From: Lysobacter lycopersici
Lineage (GTDB): Bacteria; Pseudomonadota; Gammaproteobacteria; Xanthomonadales; Xanthomonadaceae
NCBI RefSeq assembly: GCF_007556775.1
Contig: NZ_CP041742.1
Location: 1,054,001 to 1,118,000 of the forward strand
DNA length: 64,000 bases
Reading direction: 5' to 3'
The translations under genes were made by a program, and so were the position numbers. Under the pieces are notes generated by a model. It was not told the origin of the DNA. It worked only from the letters and a program-made list of their open reading frames with translations, and did not search any database. Of this stretch, positions 56,247 through 64,000 are shown in pieces; the first letter of the stretch is position 1; every line of letters begins with the position of its first letter.

Positions 56247-56701
56247 TCCGCCGGCGCCTGCGTCGCGTCGTGCTCGCCGCGTTCGGCCTGCTTGATCGCC
56301 TTCACGTCGAGCGGGCGGATCGTTTCGATGATGCATGGTAGGTTCCTCATCGGACTGCCGTCGCGCACCAGCACCTTGTCGAACTTCGCGCTCACCGTGC
56401 CGGCCGACGAAGTCAATCCGATGAACGGCGTGAATTCGAGGCCGTTGCACGTGCCGTCGAGATCGAGCAGCCACGCTTCGCTCGGACGCGTCCACACTGC
56501 GACGGTGCGATCGTCCAGCGATGTCCAGCTGTCGAGCCGGCCGAAGAAGTGGAAGCTGCGCACCGGCGCGCCGGCATGGGCGCGGTACAACGCCAGTTTC
56601 GCGGCATCGCGCTCTGCGCGATCGGTGGCGCAGGCGGCCAGCATCGGCGCGAGCAGGAGGGACACGACTGCGAACCGGGTGAACATGGATGGGGGTTTCA
56701 T
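56228..56701 (-). CDS. DUF6491-like lipoprotein
   Basis: A 157-residue lipoprotein with a signal ending MLAAC. The mature part ([53 protein letters not shown]) resembles the DUF6491 family; two Cys in the mature domain could form a disulfide. Start chosen at [13 protein letters not shown] with a GGAGG-type sequence upstream. Converges with yggX and overlaps it by 19 bases. Confidence 0.85.
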   Translation of the reverse strand: MKPPSMFTRFAVVSLLLAPMLAACATDRAERDAAKLALYRAHAGAPVRSFHFFGRLDSWTSLDDRTVAVWTRPSEAWLLDLDGTCNGLEFTPFIGLTSSAGTVSAKFDKVLVRDGSPMRNLPCIIETIRPLDVKAIKQAERGEHDATQAPADQPSGT

Positions 56702-56802
56702 GGCAGGCCTCCGGGGCGGGAATCGCACCGCCACGACCATGATGCGCGCCTCGGCAAGAGACGGATCGCCTTCGCGGCACGGGCATTCAGCCGCCATCCG
56801 GC

Positions 56803-56831
56803 TTGCCCGCGACGGGCGCGATCCGTATCAT
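56803..56831 (+). promoter_or_regulatory. Predicted promoter of tRNA-Phe
   Basis: TTGCCC (56803-56808) and TATCAT (56826-56831) with a 17-base spacer, placing the likely transcript start about 18 bases before the mature tRNA. The spacing fits a sigma-70 promoter well; inferred only. Confidence 0.65.
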
Positions 56832-56855
56832 GCGCGGCTCGGTTTTACCGGCCTT

Positions 56856-56931
56856 GGCCGGGTAGCTCAGTTGGTAGAGCAGGGGATTGAAAATCCCCGT
56901 GTCGGGGGTTCGATTCCCTCCCCGGCCACCA
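56856..56931 (+). tRNA. tRNA-Phe (anticodon GAA)
   Basis: A complete 76-base cloverleaf: acceptor GGCCGGG/CCCGGCC, D arm GCTC/GAGC, anticodon stem GGGGA/TCCCC with loop TTGAAAA (anticodon GAA, Phe), a five-base variable loop, T arm with TTCGATT loop, and an encoded ACCA end including CCA. Preceded by a good promoter and followed by a Rho-independent terminator, so it is a single-gene transcript. Confidence 0.98.
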
Positions 56932-56952
56932 TTCCGGAAAATCGACCGAAGC

Positions 56953-56980
56953 AACCCGCGCCTCGCCTCGCGGGTTTTTT
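56953..56980 (+). terminator. Rho-independent terminator after tRNA-Phe
   Basis: AACCCGCG and CGCGGGTT pair fully around an 8-base loop and are followed by four more T (TTTT). Confidence 0.9.
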
Positions 56981-57050
56981 CATGTCCGGACGACACCCGT
57001 TATCGCGTAATGATGCGATGAACGCCCATCCTTCGAGCCGTGATCCCGAC

Positions 57051-58358
57051 ATGCGCATGCCCGTTCGCCGCCTCCTCGCCCTGTGCCTGCTCGCCTGCGC
57101 GTTGCCGAACGCATGGGCGGCGGGCGCCGATTTCGGCAACGTCAACGGCGCCGTGGACGGCAAGGCATTGCGCCCGGTGGCGCAGGCGAACCCGCTGGCG
57201 GCGAAGAACGCCGGCCCGATCGCGCTGGTCGACGGCGAATTGCCGGAACGCAGCCTGCTGCGCGCGCAGATCCTGCTCGAGCGCGCGCACTTCTCTCCCG
57301 GCGAAATCGATGCCGGCGAAGGCAGCAACACCACGCGCGCCATCGCCGCGTTCCAGCGCGCGAACGGCCTCGCCGGTTCCGGCCAACTCGACGATGCGAC
57401 CTGGGCCGCCCTCGACGCCGACACCGGTCCCGTGCTCGACCGCTACACCCTCACCGATGCCGACATCGCCGGGCCTTACGTTTCGGTACCGGGCAGCATG
57501 CTGGCCAAGGCGAAGCTGAAGAAGCTGGGGTACGGTTCCCTCGACGAGATGCTGGGCGAGCGTTTCCACTCCAGCCCGACGCTGCTGCACCGGCTCAATC
57601 CGGGCAAGGCCTTCGTCGCGGGAACGGAACTGCTGGTGCCGAAGATCGATGCCGCGCCGCTCGCCGCACCGAGCCGCGTGCTGGTGCTCGGCGACGATTA
57701 CTCGGTGAACCTGGTCGATGGCGAAGGCCGCATCTACGCGCGCTTCCCCGCGACCTACGGCAGCGTCCACGATCCGCTCCCGGTCGGCGACTGGGACATC
57801 CGCGGCGTCTGGCGCAACCCGACCTACCACTACAACCCCGCGCTGTTCTGGGACGGCAACCGCAACGACCCGAAGGCGACGATCCAACCCGGCCCGAACA
57901 ATCCCGTGGGCGTGGCGTGGATCAGCCTGTCGAAACCGCACGTCGGCATCCACGGCACGCCGGAGCCTTCGCGCATTTCCAAGACCCAGTCGCACGGCTG
58001 CATCCGCCTCACCAACTGGAGCGTGCTGCAGGTCGCATCCGCGATCGGCGCCGGCACGCCGGTACTGATCAGCGAAACGATGCCCTCGCCGGACACCCTG
58101 CGCACATCGGTGGCGGCTGCGCCGACGACTGTCGAAGCGCCGTTGCCGACGCCAACGACACTGCCGACGCCCGCTTCCACCACCGTGCCTGCACCCGCCG
58201 ACGTGCCTAGCGACGCGAACCTGCCGACGCCTTCGACAATTCCACCTGCGCCCGCGGATGCGCTGCCAACCACGACCCCGCCGCCGCAATCCCAGCCCGC
58301 ACCGACGCCGCCGGCGATACCGGACGAAACGCAGCCCGCGCCGCCGCCCGCGGGCTGA
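57051..58358 (+). CDS. YkuD-type L,D-transpeptidase with peptidoglycan-binding domain, copy 1
   Basis: A 435-residue secreted enzyme. After a Sec signal (ending AWAA) comes a peptidoglycan-binding domain ([19 protein letters not shown] to ALDAD, residues about 65-125), a linker, and the YkuD catalytic domain with HGTPEPS and the active-site S-H-G-C-I-R-L. The last 80 residues are Pro/Thr/Ala-rich and low in complexity. ATGs at 57018 and 57057 are alternative starts. Such enzymes form 3-3 crosslinks or attach proteins to peptidoglycan. Tandem with copy 2. Confidence 0.93.
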   Translation: MRMPVRRLLALCLLACALPNAWAAGADFGNVNGAVDGKALRPVAQANPLAAKNAGPIALVDGELPERSLLRAQILLERAHFSPGEIDAGEGSNTTRAIAAFQRANGLAGSGQLDDATWAALDADTGPVLDRYTLTDADIAGPYVSVPGSMLAKAKLKKLGYGSLDEMLGERFHSSPTLLHRLNPGKAFVAGTELLVPKIDAAPLAAPSRVLVLGDDYSVNLVDGEGRIYARFPATYGSVHDPLPVGDWDIRGVWRNPTYHYNPALFWDGNRNDPKATIQPGPNNPVGVAWISLSKPHVGIHGTPEPSRISKTQSHGCIRLTNWSVLQVASAIGAGTPVLISETMPSPDTLRTSVAAAPTTVEAPLPTPTTLPTPASTTVPAPADVPSDANLPTPSTIPPAPADALPTTTPPPQSQPAPTPPAIPDETQPAPPPAG

Positions 58359-58446
58359 ACGAAACTTCAGCCATGCGCGATGCGTTCACGCGATGGCGAA
58401 ATCCCGATGGTCAGGATGGCGCGAACGCCACCGACAGGGATTTCCG

Positions 58447-59628
58447 ATGCGCGCGACTCCGCGTATGCACAGGCTGCTGCCTGCCACGCTTCCCCTACTG
58501 CTGATCGCTGCGTGCACGCGCTCGCCGAGCCCGGCGACATCGCAAGCGCAGCCACCAGCGAACGCACCCGTGCCTTCCACGACCCGGCAGCCGGGGGCGA
58601 AAGCACCGGATTACGCAACCACCGGGATCGACGTCAACAGCATCGTGGGCGAATCCGTCGAGGCGCCGCCTGCGGCATCCGTAGCCGCCACCACCGCGAA
58701 CGCCACGACGACTGCCGCCGGGCCCTCGCTCGCCTCTTCCGTCGAACCGGTCGATGTGGCTGCGGCTGCAGCCGATGCGAACGTGGCGAAGGACGGCCCG
58801 CTGCGCGCCCAAGTGCTACTTGATCGCGCGCATTTCTCGCCCGGCGAGATCGATGGGGAAACCGGCAGCAACCAGGCTCGCGCAGTCACGGCGTACCAGA
58901 AGGCGCACGGCCTACCGGCCACCGGCAAGCTCGATGCGGCGACGTGGACGGAACTCGATGCCGATGTCGCGCCGATCCTGATCGACTACACCCTCACGCA
59001 GAGCGATATCGATGGCCCATATGCGCCGATCCCGTCGGACACCATGGCGAAATCGCAGCTCGATGCACTGCCTTATTCGTCGCTTGGGGAAATGCTGGGC
59101 GAGAAATTCCACAGCAGCCCGGCGCTGATCCGCAAGCTCAATCCCGACGCCGATTTCAATGGCGCTGGCACCACGATCGCCGTGCCGAACGTGGAAGCCG
59201 CGCAGGAATTGCCGACGCCTGCGGAAATCGTGGTAGTGAAATCGCTGTCGGCGCTGCAACTGGTCGATGGCGACGGCAAGGTGCTGGCGCAATTCCCGGT
59301 CACCTCCGGCAGCGCGCAATTCCCGTTGCCGATCGGCGAATGGACGATCAACGGCGTTGCGCGGAATCCGGTCTGGCACTTCGATCCGAAGCTGATCACC
59401 GGCACCAAGGCGACCGACAAGCCGGCGATCATCGCCGCGGGACCGAACAACCCGGTCGGGGTGGCTTGGATCGACCTGTCGAAGGAGCACTACGGGATCC
59501 ATGGCACGCCGGAGCCTTCCAGGATCGGCAAGACCGAATCCAACGGCTGCATCCGCATGACCAACTGGGGCGTCGCCGCGGTGGCCAAGATAGTTAAGCC
59601 CGGCATGACCGCTTCGTTGCGCGAATGA
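58447..59628 (+). CDS. YkuD-type L,D-transpeptidase, lipoprotein, copy 2
   Basis: A 393-residue protein clearly paralogous to copy 1 ([24 protein letters not shown] in the peptidoglycan-binding domain, [15 protein letters not shown] in the middle, [15 protein letters not shown] and [10 protein letters not shown] in the YkuD domain). Here the N-terminus is a lipoprotein signal (LIAAC), and the active-site motif reads S-N-G-C-I-R-M, with Asn in place of the usual His before Gly-Cys. The catalytic Cys is retained. A long Thr/Ala-rich spacer separates the anchor from the domain. Confidence 0.93.
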   Translation: MRATPRMHRLLPATLPLLLIAACTRSPSPATSQAQPPANAPVPSTTRQPGAKAPDYATTGIDVNSIVGESVEAPPAASVAATTANATTTAAGPSLASSVEPVDVAAAAADANVAKDGPLRAQVLLDRAHFSPGEIDGETGSNQARAVTAYQKAHGLPATGKLDAATWTELDADVAPILIDYTLTQSDIDGPYAPIPSDTMAKSQLDALPYSSLGEMLGEKFHSSPALIRKLNPDADFNGAGTTIAVPNVEAAQELPTPAEIVVVKSLSALQLVDGDGKVLAQFPVTSGSAQFPLPIGEWTINGVARNPVWHFDPKLITGTKATDKPAIIAAGPNNPVGVAWIDLSKEHYGIHGTPEPSRIGKTESNGCIRMTNWGVAAVAKIVKPGMTASLRE

Positions 59629-59659
59629 GGCGGATGCCGATCAACAAGGGAACCTGACG

Positions 59660-60352
59660 ATGCTTCGGATCCTGCTCGTATTCCTCGCCGGCCTGCTGGT
59701 CGGGGCCAACCTCGTCTACTTCGCCACGCACCGCGGCAACCCGCCTGCACAAGCGGCCTCCGCGCCGGCACGGACCCCGACCGCGCCTGCGAGTTCGACA
59801 ACCGCAACAACGACCGCGCCTCCGGCGACGACGCCCACGACGCCCGCGGCGTCCGCGGCAAACGCAGAGATATCCATCGAGGCCATCCCTTCCATCGCCA
59901 CGCAGGAGATCGGCCCGACCGGACTCCTGCTTCCGGTCGCGGGCGTGCACGCCGAACAACTCGTCGACACCTACACCGACGCGCGCAGCGAAGGCCGCGT
60001 GCACGACGCAATCGACATCATGGCCCCGCGCGGCACGCCGGTGTTCGCGGCAAACGATGGCACGGTGGAGAAGCTGTTCACCAGCAAACTCGGCGGCCTC
60101 ACGATCTACGAATTCGACCCAACCTCGACCTGGGTCTACTACTACGCGCACCTCGATCGCTACGCCGACGGCCTGGCCGAAAAGCAGGTCGTGCGTCGCG
60201 GCGAGGTGATCGGCTACGTCGGTTCCAGCGGCAACGCCAGCCCGGATGCGCCGCACCTGCATTTCGAAGTCTCGCGGCTCGGGCCGGGAAAACACTGGTG
60301 GCAAGCCGCGCCGGTGGACCCGTATCCCTTGCTGGGCGGCAAACCGCACTGA
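59660..60352 (+). CDS. M23-family peptidoglycan metallopeptidase
   Basis: A 230-residue protein with one N-terminal TM helix ([18 protein letters not shown]), a low-complexity Thr/Ala/Pro spacer (25-75), and an M23 domain. Metal ligands: His and Asp in VHDAIDIM, and the final H-L-H-F-E motif. Other landmarks are [15 protein letters not shown] and [12 protein letters not shown]. Likely a periplasmic peptidoglycan endopeptidase anchored in the inner membrane. It follows the two L,D-transpeptidase genes by 31 bases. Confidence 0.93.
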   Translation: MLRILLVFLAGLLVGANLVYFATHRGNPPAQAASAPARTPTAPASSTTATTTAPPATTPTTPAASAANAEISIEAIPSIATQEIGPTGLLLPVAGVHAEQLVDTYTDARSEGRVHDAIDIMAPRGTPVFAANDGTVEKLFTSKLGGLTIYEFDPTSTWVYYYAHLDRYADGLAEKQVVRRGEVIGYVGSSGNASPDAPHLHFEVSRLGPGKHWWQAAPVDPYPLLGGKPH

Positions 60353-60397
60353 AGCCGGCGCGGGTAAGATCGGATTCCCCGGATCCGGAGTCCCGAG

Positions 60398-60874
60398 ATG
60401 TCGCTTCGCGTTTGGCTGGCCGCGTCCGCGGCCGTGTTGTTGCTCCTCGCGGGCTGCTCGTCCGGGCCGGTGCGGCGCGTGTCCGAACCCGCGGCCGGCA
60501 TCCAGCAGTTGACCGTGGGGGCCGACGGCAACTGGGTGGTGGAGGTACGGATCAACAATTTCAGCAGCATCCCGATGCGCTTCGATGCGTTCGACCTGAA
60601 ATTGTCGGTCGGCGGGCAGGACGCAGGTGCGCTGTCTGCGAAACCCGCGCTCGACATCGGCCCGGAATCGGCCGACGTCGTCAGCGTCCAGCTGAAGCCG
60701 CAGGCGATGGCGCGGCTGCAGATGGCGAACGCGCTGGCCTCCGGGCAAGGCATCGCCTATTCGCTGTCCGGCACGGTGCGCGCCACGCCGGAGAAGGCGA
60801 AGCAGCGCAGTTTCGACGTGAAGCGCGACAGCAGTTTGAGCCCGGTGCCAGGCATTCCCGGCGCACTCCGCTGA
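60398..60874 (+). CDS. LEA2-like lipoprotein
   Basis: A 158-residue lipoprotein (LLLAGC) with a beta-sandwich-like domain: VVEVRINNFSSIPMRFDAFDLKLSVGG resembles LEA type 2 / WHy-domain proteins, and the end (QRSFDVKRDSSLSPVPGIPGALR) matches many xanthomonad homologues. Function unknown, perhaps stabilising envelope proteins. GGAG ribosome-binding site upstream. Confidence 0.83.
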   Translation: MSLRVWLAASAAVLLLLAGCSSGPVRRVSEPAAGIQQLTVGADGNWVVEVRINNFSSIPMRFDAFDLKLSVGGQDAGALSAKPALDIGPESADVVSVQLKPQAMARLQMANALASGQGIAYSLSGTVRATPEKAKQRSFDVKRDSSLSPVPGIPGALR

Positions 60875-60935
60875 GTTTTCGCTCCACTTCGCGGATGCAG
60901 ACTCGCGACAATACCTTCGACAACACGGATCCGAA

Positions 60936-62726
60936 ATGAGCAGCTACAAGGCCCCGCTGGACGACATCCGCTTCGCGCTCTACGACGTGCTCGATTCCGA
61001 TGCGCTGTTCGCGAAGCTCGGCTTCGGCGAGGCCACGCGCGACATCGTCGACGCGGTGCTGGAAGAAGGCGCGCGCTTCAACGAGACCGTGCTGGCGCCG
61101 CTCAACAAGGTCGGCGACGAAGTCGGTTGCAAATTCGACCCGGCCGACGGCAGCGTGGCCACGCCGCCCGGTTTCGCCGATGCCTACCGGCAATACGTCG
61201 AAGGCGGCTGGCCGGGCCTGGTGTCGCCGGCGGAACTCGGCGGGCAGGGGCTGCCGCACGCAGTGGGCGTGCCGATCAAGGAAATGATCGATGCGGCGAA
61301 CCTGTCCTGGGGCAACTTTCCGCTGCTCTCGCACGGCGCCACCGAAGCGCTCGGCCATTACGGCGACGCATGGCAGAAGGATGTGTTCCTCAAACGCCTG
61401 ATCAGCGGCGAATGGACCGGCACCATGTGCCTGACCGAACCGCATTGCGGCACCGACCTCGGCTTGTTGAAGACGAAGGCAGTTGCGAACGGCGACGGCA
61501 CGTATTCGATCAGCGGCACCAAGATCTTCATCACCGCCGGCGAGCACGACATGGCCGGCAACATCGTGCACCTCGTTCTCGCGCGGCTGCCGGACGCGCC
61601 GGCGGGCAGCAAGGGCATCAGCATGTTCATCGTGCCGAAGTTGCGCGTGGATGCCGACGGCAACACCGGCGAACGCAACGGCGTGCGCTGCGGTTCGATC
61701 GAACACAAGATGGGCATCCATGGTTCGGCGACCTGCGTGATGAATTTCGACGCGGCGCAGGGCTGGCTGGTCGGCGAGGCGAACAAGGGCCTGGTCGCGA
61801 TGTTCGTGATGATGAACACCGCGCGGCTCGCAGTCGGATTGCAGGGCCTCGGGCTCGCCGACCGCGCGCTGCAGAATTCGCTGCGCTACGCGCGCGAACG
61901 CCTGCAGATGCGATCGCTCACCGGCGCGAAGTTCCCGGAAAAACCTGCCGACCCGATCATCGTGCACCCGGACGTGCGGCGCATGCTGCTGACGCAGAAG
62001 GCGCTGGTCGAGGGCGGGCGCTTGCTCGGCTACCACGCCGCCTCGCTGGTCGATGTCGTCGGCCATGTGCAGGACGAAGGCGAGAAAGCGCAGGCCGATG
62101 CGTTGCTCGGTTTCCTCACGCCCATCGTCAAGGCCTGCCTGACCGAATGGGGCGTGGAATGCACCTACCATGCGCTGCAGTGCTTCGGCGGCCACGGCTA
62201 CATCCACGAGCACGGCATGGAGCAACTCGCGCGCGATGCGCGCATCACCACGCTGTACGAAGGCACCACCGGCATCCAGGCGCTGGACCTGATGGGCCGC
62301 AAGATCATGCAGCAGCAAGGCGCCGGCCTGCGCGTGTTCCTCGGCATCATCGAGGCATTCTGCAAGGAACACGAAGCCGACGACGCGCTCGCCGAATACG
62401 TCGCCCCGCTGCGCGCGAAGGCGGCGGAATGGCAGGAGCTGACCATCGCCATCGGCCGCGGCGCGATGGCGAACGCGGACGAGGTCGGTGCCGCCGCCTA
62501 CGACTACCTGTTCTATTCCGGCTACGTCGCGCTGGCCTACTGGTGGGCGCGCAGCGTCGCCGCGGCGGATGCGTCGTCGCGACCGCAGGCGTTCAAGGAC
62601 GCCAAGCGCGAGACCGCACGCTTCTACTTCGCGCGCCTGCTGCCGCGCACGCTGCAGCACAAGGCGGCGATCGAATCGGGCGCTGTGTCTCTCATGGCGC
62701 TGGACGCGGCTGCGTTCGACGCCTGA
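60936..62726 (+). CDS. Acyl-CoA dehydrogenase with C-terminal extension (PF12806 type)
   Basis: A 596-residue FAD enzyme of beta-oxidation-like steps. Signatures: MCLTEPHCGTDLGLLKT (FAD/substrate), ISGTKIFITAGEHDM, KMGIHGSATCVMNFD, CFGGHGYIHEHGMEQLARDARITTLYEGTTGIQALDLMGRK (catalytic Glu). The extra C-terminal helical domain (residues about 475-596) is typical of the long acyl-CoA dehydrogenases of this family. Substrate chain length is not readable. Confidence 0.95.
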   Translation: MSSYKAPLDDIRFALYDVLDSDALFAKLGFGEATRDIVDAVLEEGARFNETVLAPLNKVGDEVGCKFDPADGSVATPPGFADAYRQYVEGGWPGLVSPAELGGQGLPHAVGVPIKEMIDAANLSWGNFPLLSHGATEALGHYGDAWQKDVFLKRLISGEWTGTMCLTEPHCGTDLGLLKTKAVANGDGTYSISGTKIFITAGEHDMAGNIVHLVLARLPDAPAGSKGISMFIVPKLRVDADGNTGERNGVRCGSIEHKMGIHGSATCVMNFDAAQGWLVGEANKGLVAMFVMMNTARLAVGLQGLGLADRALQNSLRYARERLQMRSLTGAKFPEKPADPIIVHPDVRRMLLTQKALVEGGRLLGYHAASLVDVVGHVQDEGEKAQADALLGFLTPIVKACLTEWGVECTYHALQCFGGHGYIHEHGMEQLARDARITTLYEGTTGIQALDLMGRKIMQQQGAGLRVFLGIIEAFCKEHEADDALAEYVAPLRAKAAEWQELTIAIGRGAMANADEVGAAAYDYLFYSGYVALAYWWARSVAAADASSRPQAFKDAKRETARFYFARLLPRTLQHKAAIESGAVSLMALDAAAFDA

Positions 62727-62867
62727 GGCGCAGCTACACAAACCGTCACGAGGGGCGTATAAACTCGGGTTCCAATGGAGCCTGATAGAGCGAAGTTCCG
62801 CCTGCTGCAGGCCGGTTCCGATGCGGATCCGGCCCGGGATGCTTCCCCCCTCGCCTTCCCGAACGCC

Positions 62868-63506
62868 ATGCCCGCGCGCCTCGACGCGGTGCGCCTGCTC
62901 TCGCTCGATGCGCATGGCCGCGTGCTCGACTGGATGAGTTGGCAGGACGCGACCTGCCTGTACGCGCGCGGTGCGGTCGCCTGGACCCTCGGCGACCCCT
63001 GCCTGACCGTGCACGGCGGCACCAGCCGCACGACCGGCGAACGCAGCCAGATGGAACTGCATCCGATCATCGCCGCGCGCGGGCATGCACGCCCGCAGGC
63101 GCTCGATCCCACGCCGGCGCTGACCAACGCCGCGCTGTTCGCGCGCGACCAGCACCTGTGCCTGTATTGCGGGCGCGAATTCCATCGCCAGCAACTCACC
63201 CGCGACCACGTGATGCCACTGTCGCAGGGTGGGCGCGACCATTGGGAAAACGTCGTCGCCGCCTGCTTCCACTGCAATTCGCGCAAGGGCGGGCGCACTC
63301 CGCAACAAGCGAGCATGCCGCTGCTCGCGGTGCCCTATCGACCGAGCTGGATCGAGCATTTGATCCTCTCGAACCGCAATATCCTCGCCGACCAGATGAC
63401 GTTCCTGAAGTCGCATCTCCCGAAACGCAAAGCGCGCTTCCAGTGTTCGGCTCGGATGCCCGGCCCGTCGCAGCGCGGCGGGCGTTCGGATGCGCCATCT
63501 GCCTGA
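62868..63506 (+). CDS. HNH endonuclease-family protein
   Basis: About 212 residues if the ATG at 62868 is used; the upstream ATG at 62775 would add 31 residues of low conservation. The zinc-binding HNH core is clear: C-L-Y-C-G then LTRDHVMPLSQGG, H-W-E-N-V and C-F-H-C-N. The N-terminal part (LDAHGRVLDWMSWQDATCLYARGAVAWTLGD) is shared with other xanthomonad HNH proteins. The last 20 residues after KRKARFQ look non-native, and a near-copy of the segment ADQMTFLKSHLPKRKARF follows downstream in another frame. Confidence 0.85.
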   Translation: MPARLDAVRLLSLDAHGRVLDWMSWQDATCLYARGAVAWTLGDPCLTVHGGTSRTTGERSQMELHPIIAARGHARPQALDPTPALTNAALFARDQHLCLYCGREFHRQQLTRDHVMPLSQGGRDHWENVVAACFHCNSRKGGRTPQQASMPLLAVPYRPSWIEHLILSNRNILADQMTFLKSHLPKRKARFQCSARMPGPSQRGGRSDAPSA

Positions 63507-63591
63507 CGCCGACGGCGAGCGGCATCCTCATCCTCGCCGGCCAGATGGCGTTCCTGAAGTCGCACCTTCCGAAACGCAAGTCGCGTTTCAA
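63381..63591 (+). repeat. Near-identical tandem copy of the HNH gene 3' end
   Basis: Segment 63381-63442 (encoding LADQMTFLKSHLPKRKARF) is repeated at 63530-63591 (AGQMAFLKSHLPKRKSRF), with about eight differences in 62 bases, several of them synonymous. The second copy is in a different frame relative to the HNH stop. This may be a duplication or a relic of an alternative end. Confidence 0.8.
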
Positions 63592-63665
63592 CCGAAGCAT
63601 TACGTCCATCACTGCTCGCACGCGCGGGGGTCGGCTACACTCCCTGTGATTCCGGGGGGAAACGC

Positions 63666-64000
63666 ATGGCACACAGCATCGGCATGACCGGCATGGATCC
63701 GCAGACCAGCGCCGCCCTCACCGAGGCGCTGCTGCAGGCGACGCGCCAGCTCGGCGGGGCATGGCGCGTGGTCGACGACCAAGACGCGGACTTCGTGTTC
63801 GTCGACATGGACAGCATGTACGGCCCGATGAGCTGGATCCGCCTGCACGCCAACGGCAAGCGCGTGATCGGCGTGACTTCCGCCAGCCGCAGCCAGACCG
63901 ACTTCCACCTCGCCAAACCCTTCGACGGGGAGAGCGTCGCCGCCCTGCTGCAATCCATTGCCCAAGTTCCGGCCGCGACCCCGGCTGCCGCAAGCCAACC
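63666..64000 (+). CDS. Unrecognised cytoplasmic protein, N-terminal part (cut by window edge)
   Basis: The reading frame starts at ATG 63666 with GGGGGGA upstream and runs open to the window end (about 111 residues). It begins MAHSIGMTGMDPQTSAALTE, then has an alternating alpha/beta pattern (WRVVDDQDADFVFVDMDSM, GKRVIGVTSASRS, FHLAKPFDGESVAALL) that resembles a degenerate receiver-type domain; I would not call it more than that. Truncated by the window boundary only. Confidence 0.6.
   Translation, partial: MAHSIGMTGMDPQTSAALTEALLQATRQLGGAWRVVDDQDADFVFVDMDSMYGPMSWIRLHANGKRVIGVTSASRSQTDFHLAKPFDGESVAALLQSIAQVPAATPAAASQ

Noticed and set aside
56856..56931. tRNA-Phe as an integration site for a mobile element
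   Set aside because: No integrase, phage gene or direct repeat of the tRNA 3' end was seen in the flanking 5 kb.
58360..58446. Small open frames between the two L,D-transpeptidase genes
   Set aside because: The frames there are Arg-rich shadows without a ribosome-binding site or any recognisable motif; the gap is only 88 bases.
62735..62763. A promoter (TACACA, TATAAA) for the HNH endonuclease gene
   Set aside because: The -10 is good but the -35 is weak. It is compatible with the start at 62868, but I would not list it as a feature.

Overview
The window looks like a contiguous piece of the chromosome of a high-GC gammaproteobacterium of the Lysobacteraceae/Xanthomonadaceae (Lysobacter/Luteimonas-like). 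The gene orders yicC-gmk-rpoZ-spoT-ridA, queA-tgt-yajC-secD-secF, rsmD-coaD next to a YfhL-type ferredoxin, and ftsY-mutY-yggX support this, as do the many M13 peptidases, the GTG starts and the GTAGGAGC / GTAGGGCGGG intergenic palindromes. The taxon is inferred from content and layout, not from a database search. Nearly all of the DNA is coding, and no gap between genes exceeds 300 bases.

Layout. 1-4257: an apparent minus-strand operon of a beta-helix lipoprotein, a diheme cytochrome c lipoprotein and a TonB-dependent receptor (cut by the window edge), divergent from an AraC-type regulator. 4267-8982: ridA, spoT, rpoZ, gmk and yicC (minus). 9048-16225: rph, rdgB, hemW, DUF1631 and PilZ proteins, pepQ and a small lipoprotein (plus). 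16319-26677: a beta-CASP metallo-hydrolase, then four consecutive M13 zinc metallopeptidases. 26757-31157: a small membrane protein, rhomboid protease, 2OG-Fe(II) oxygenase, Atl-type alkyltransferase-like protein, YbjN-like protein, and the DUF47/Pit phosphate-uptake pair with a candidate PhoB box. 31382-36378: a CorC/CNNM-type protein, an ExoD-family protein, and a GGDEF-EAL protein overlapping a PhnD-like binding protein. 36449-44481: trmJ, suhB, secF, secD, yajC, tgt, queA and an Lrp/AsnC regulator divergent from a class III aminotransferase. 46118-52533: a low-GC membrane protein, then a long minus-strand run (TMEM43-like protein, MBL hydrolase, unknown membrane protein, ggt, ferredoxin, lipoprotein, coaD, rsmD). 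52614-56246: ftsY, AsmA-like, mutY, yggX with 4-base overlaps. 56228-64000: a lipoprotein, tRNA-Phe, two L,D-transpeptidases, an M23 peptidase, a LEA2-like lipoprotein, an acyl-CoA dehydrogenase, an HNH endonuclease and the start of an unrecognised gene.

How the genes work together. Several groups are functional units: nucleotide and stringent-response housekeeping (gmk, rpoZ, spoT), queuosine synthesis plus the Sec accessory complex, phosphate uptake, c-di-GMP signalling (GGDEF-EAL with a binding protein; PilZ beside DUF1631), periplasmic proteolysis (four M13 enzymes), and cell-wall remodelling (two YkuD enzymes and an M23 protein).

I saw no prophage, transposase, CRISPR array or toxin-antitoxin pair, and no clear new multi-gene system. 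The most unusual signals are the intergenic palindromes. Their GTAGG ends supply the stop codons of at least five genes, and other repeat families extend the C-termini of Tgt and QueA.
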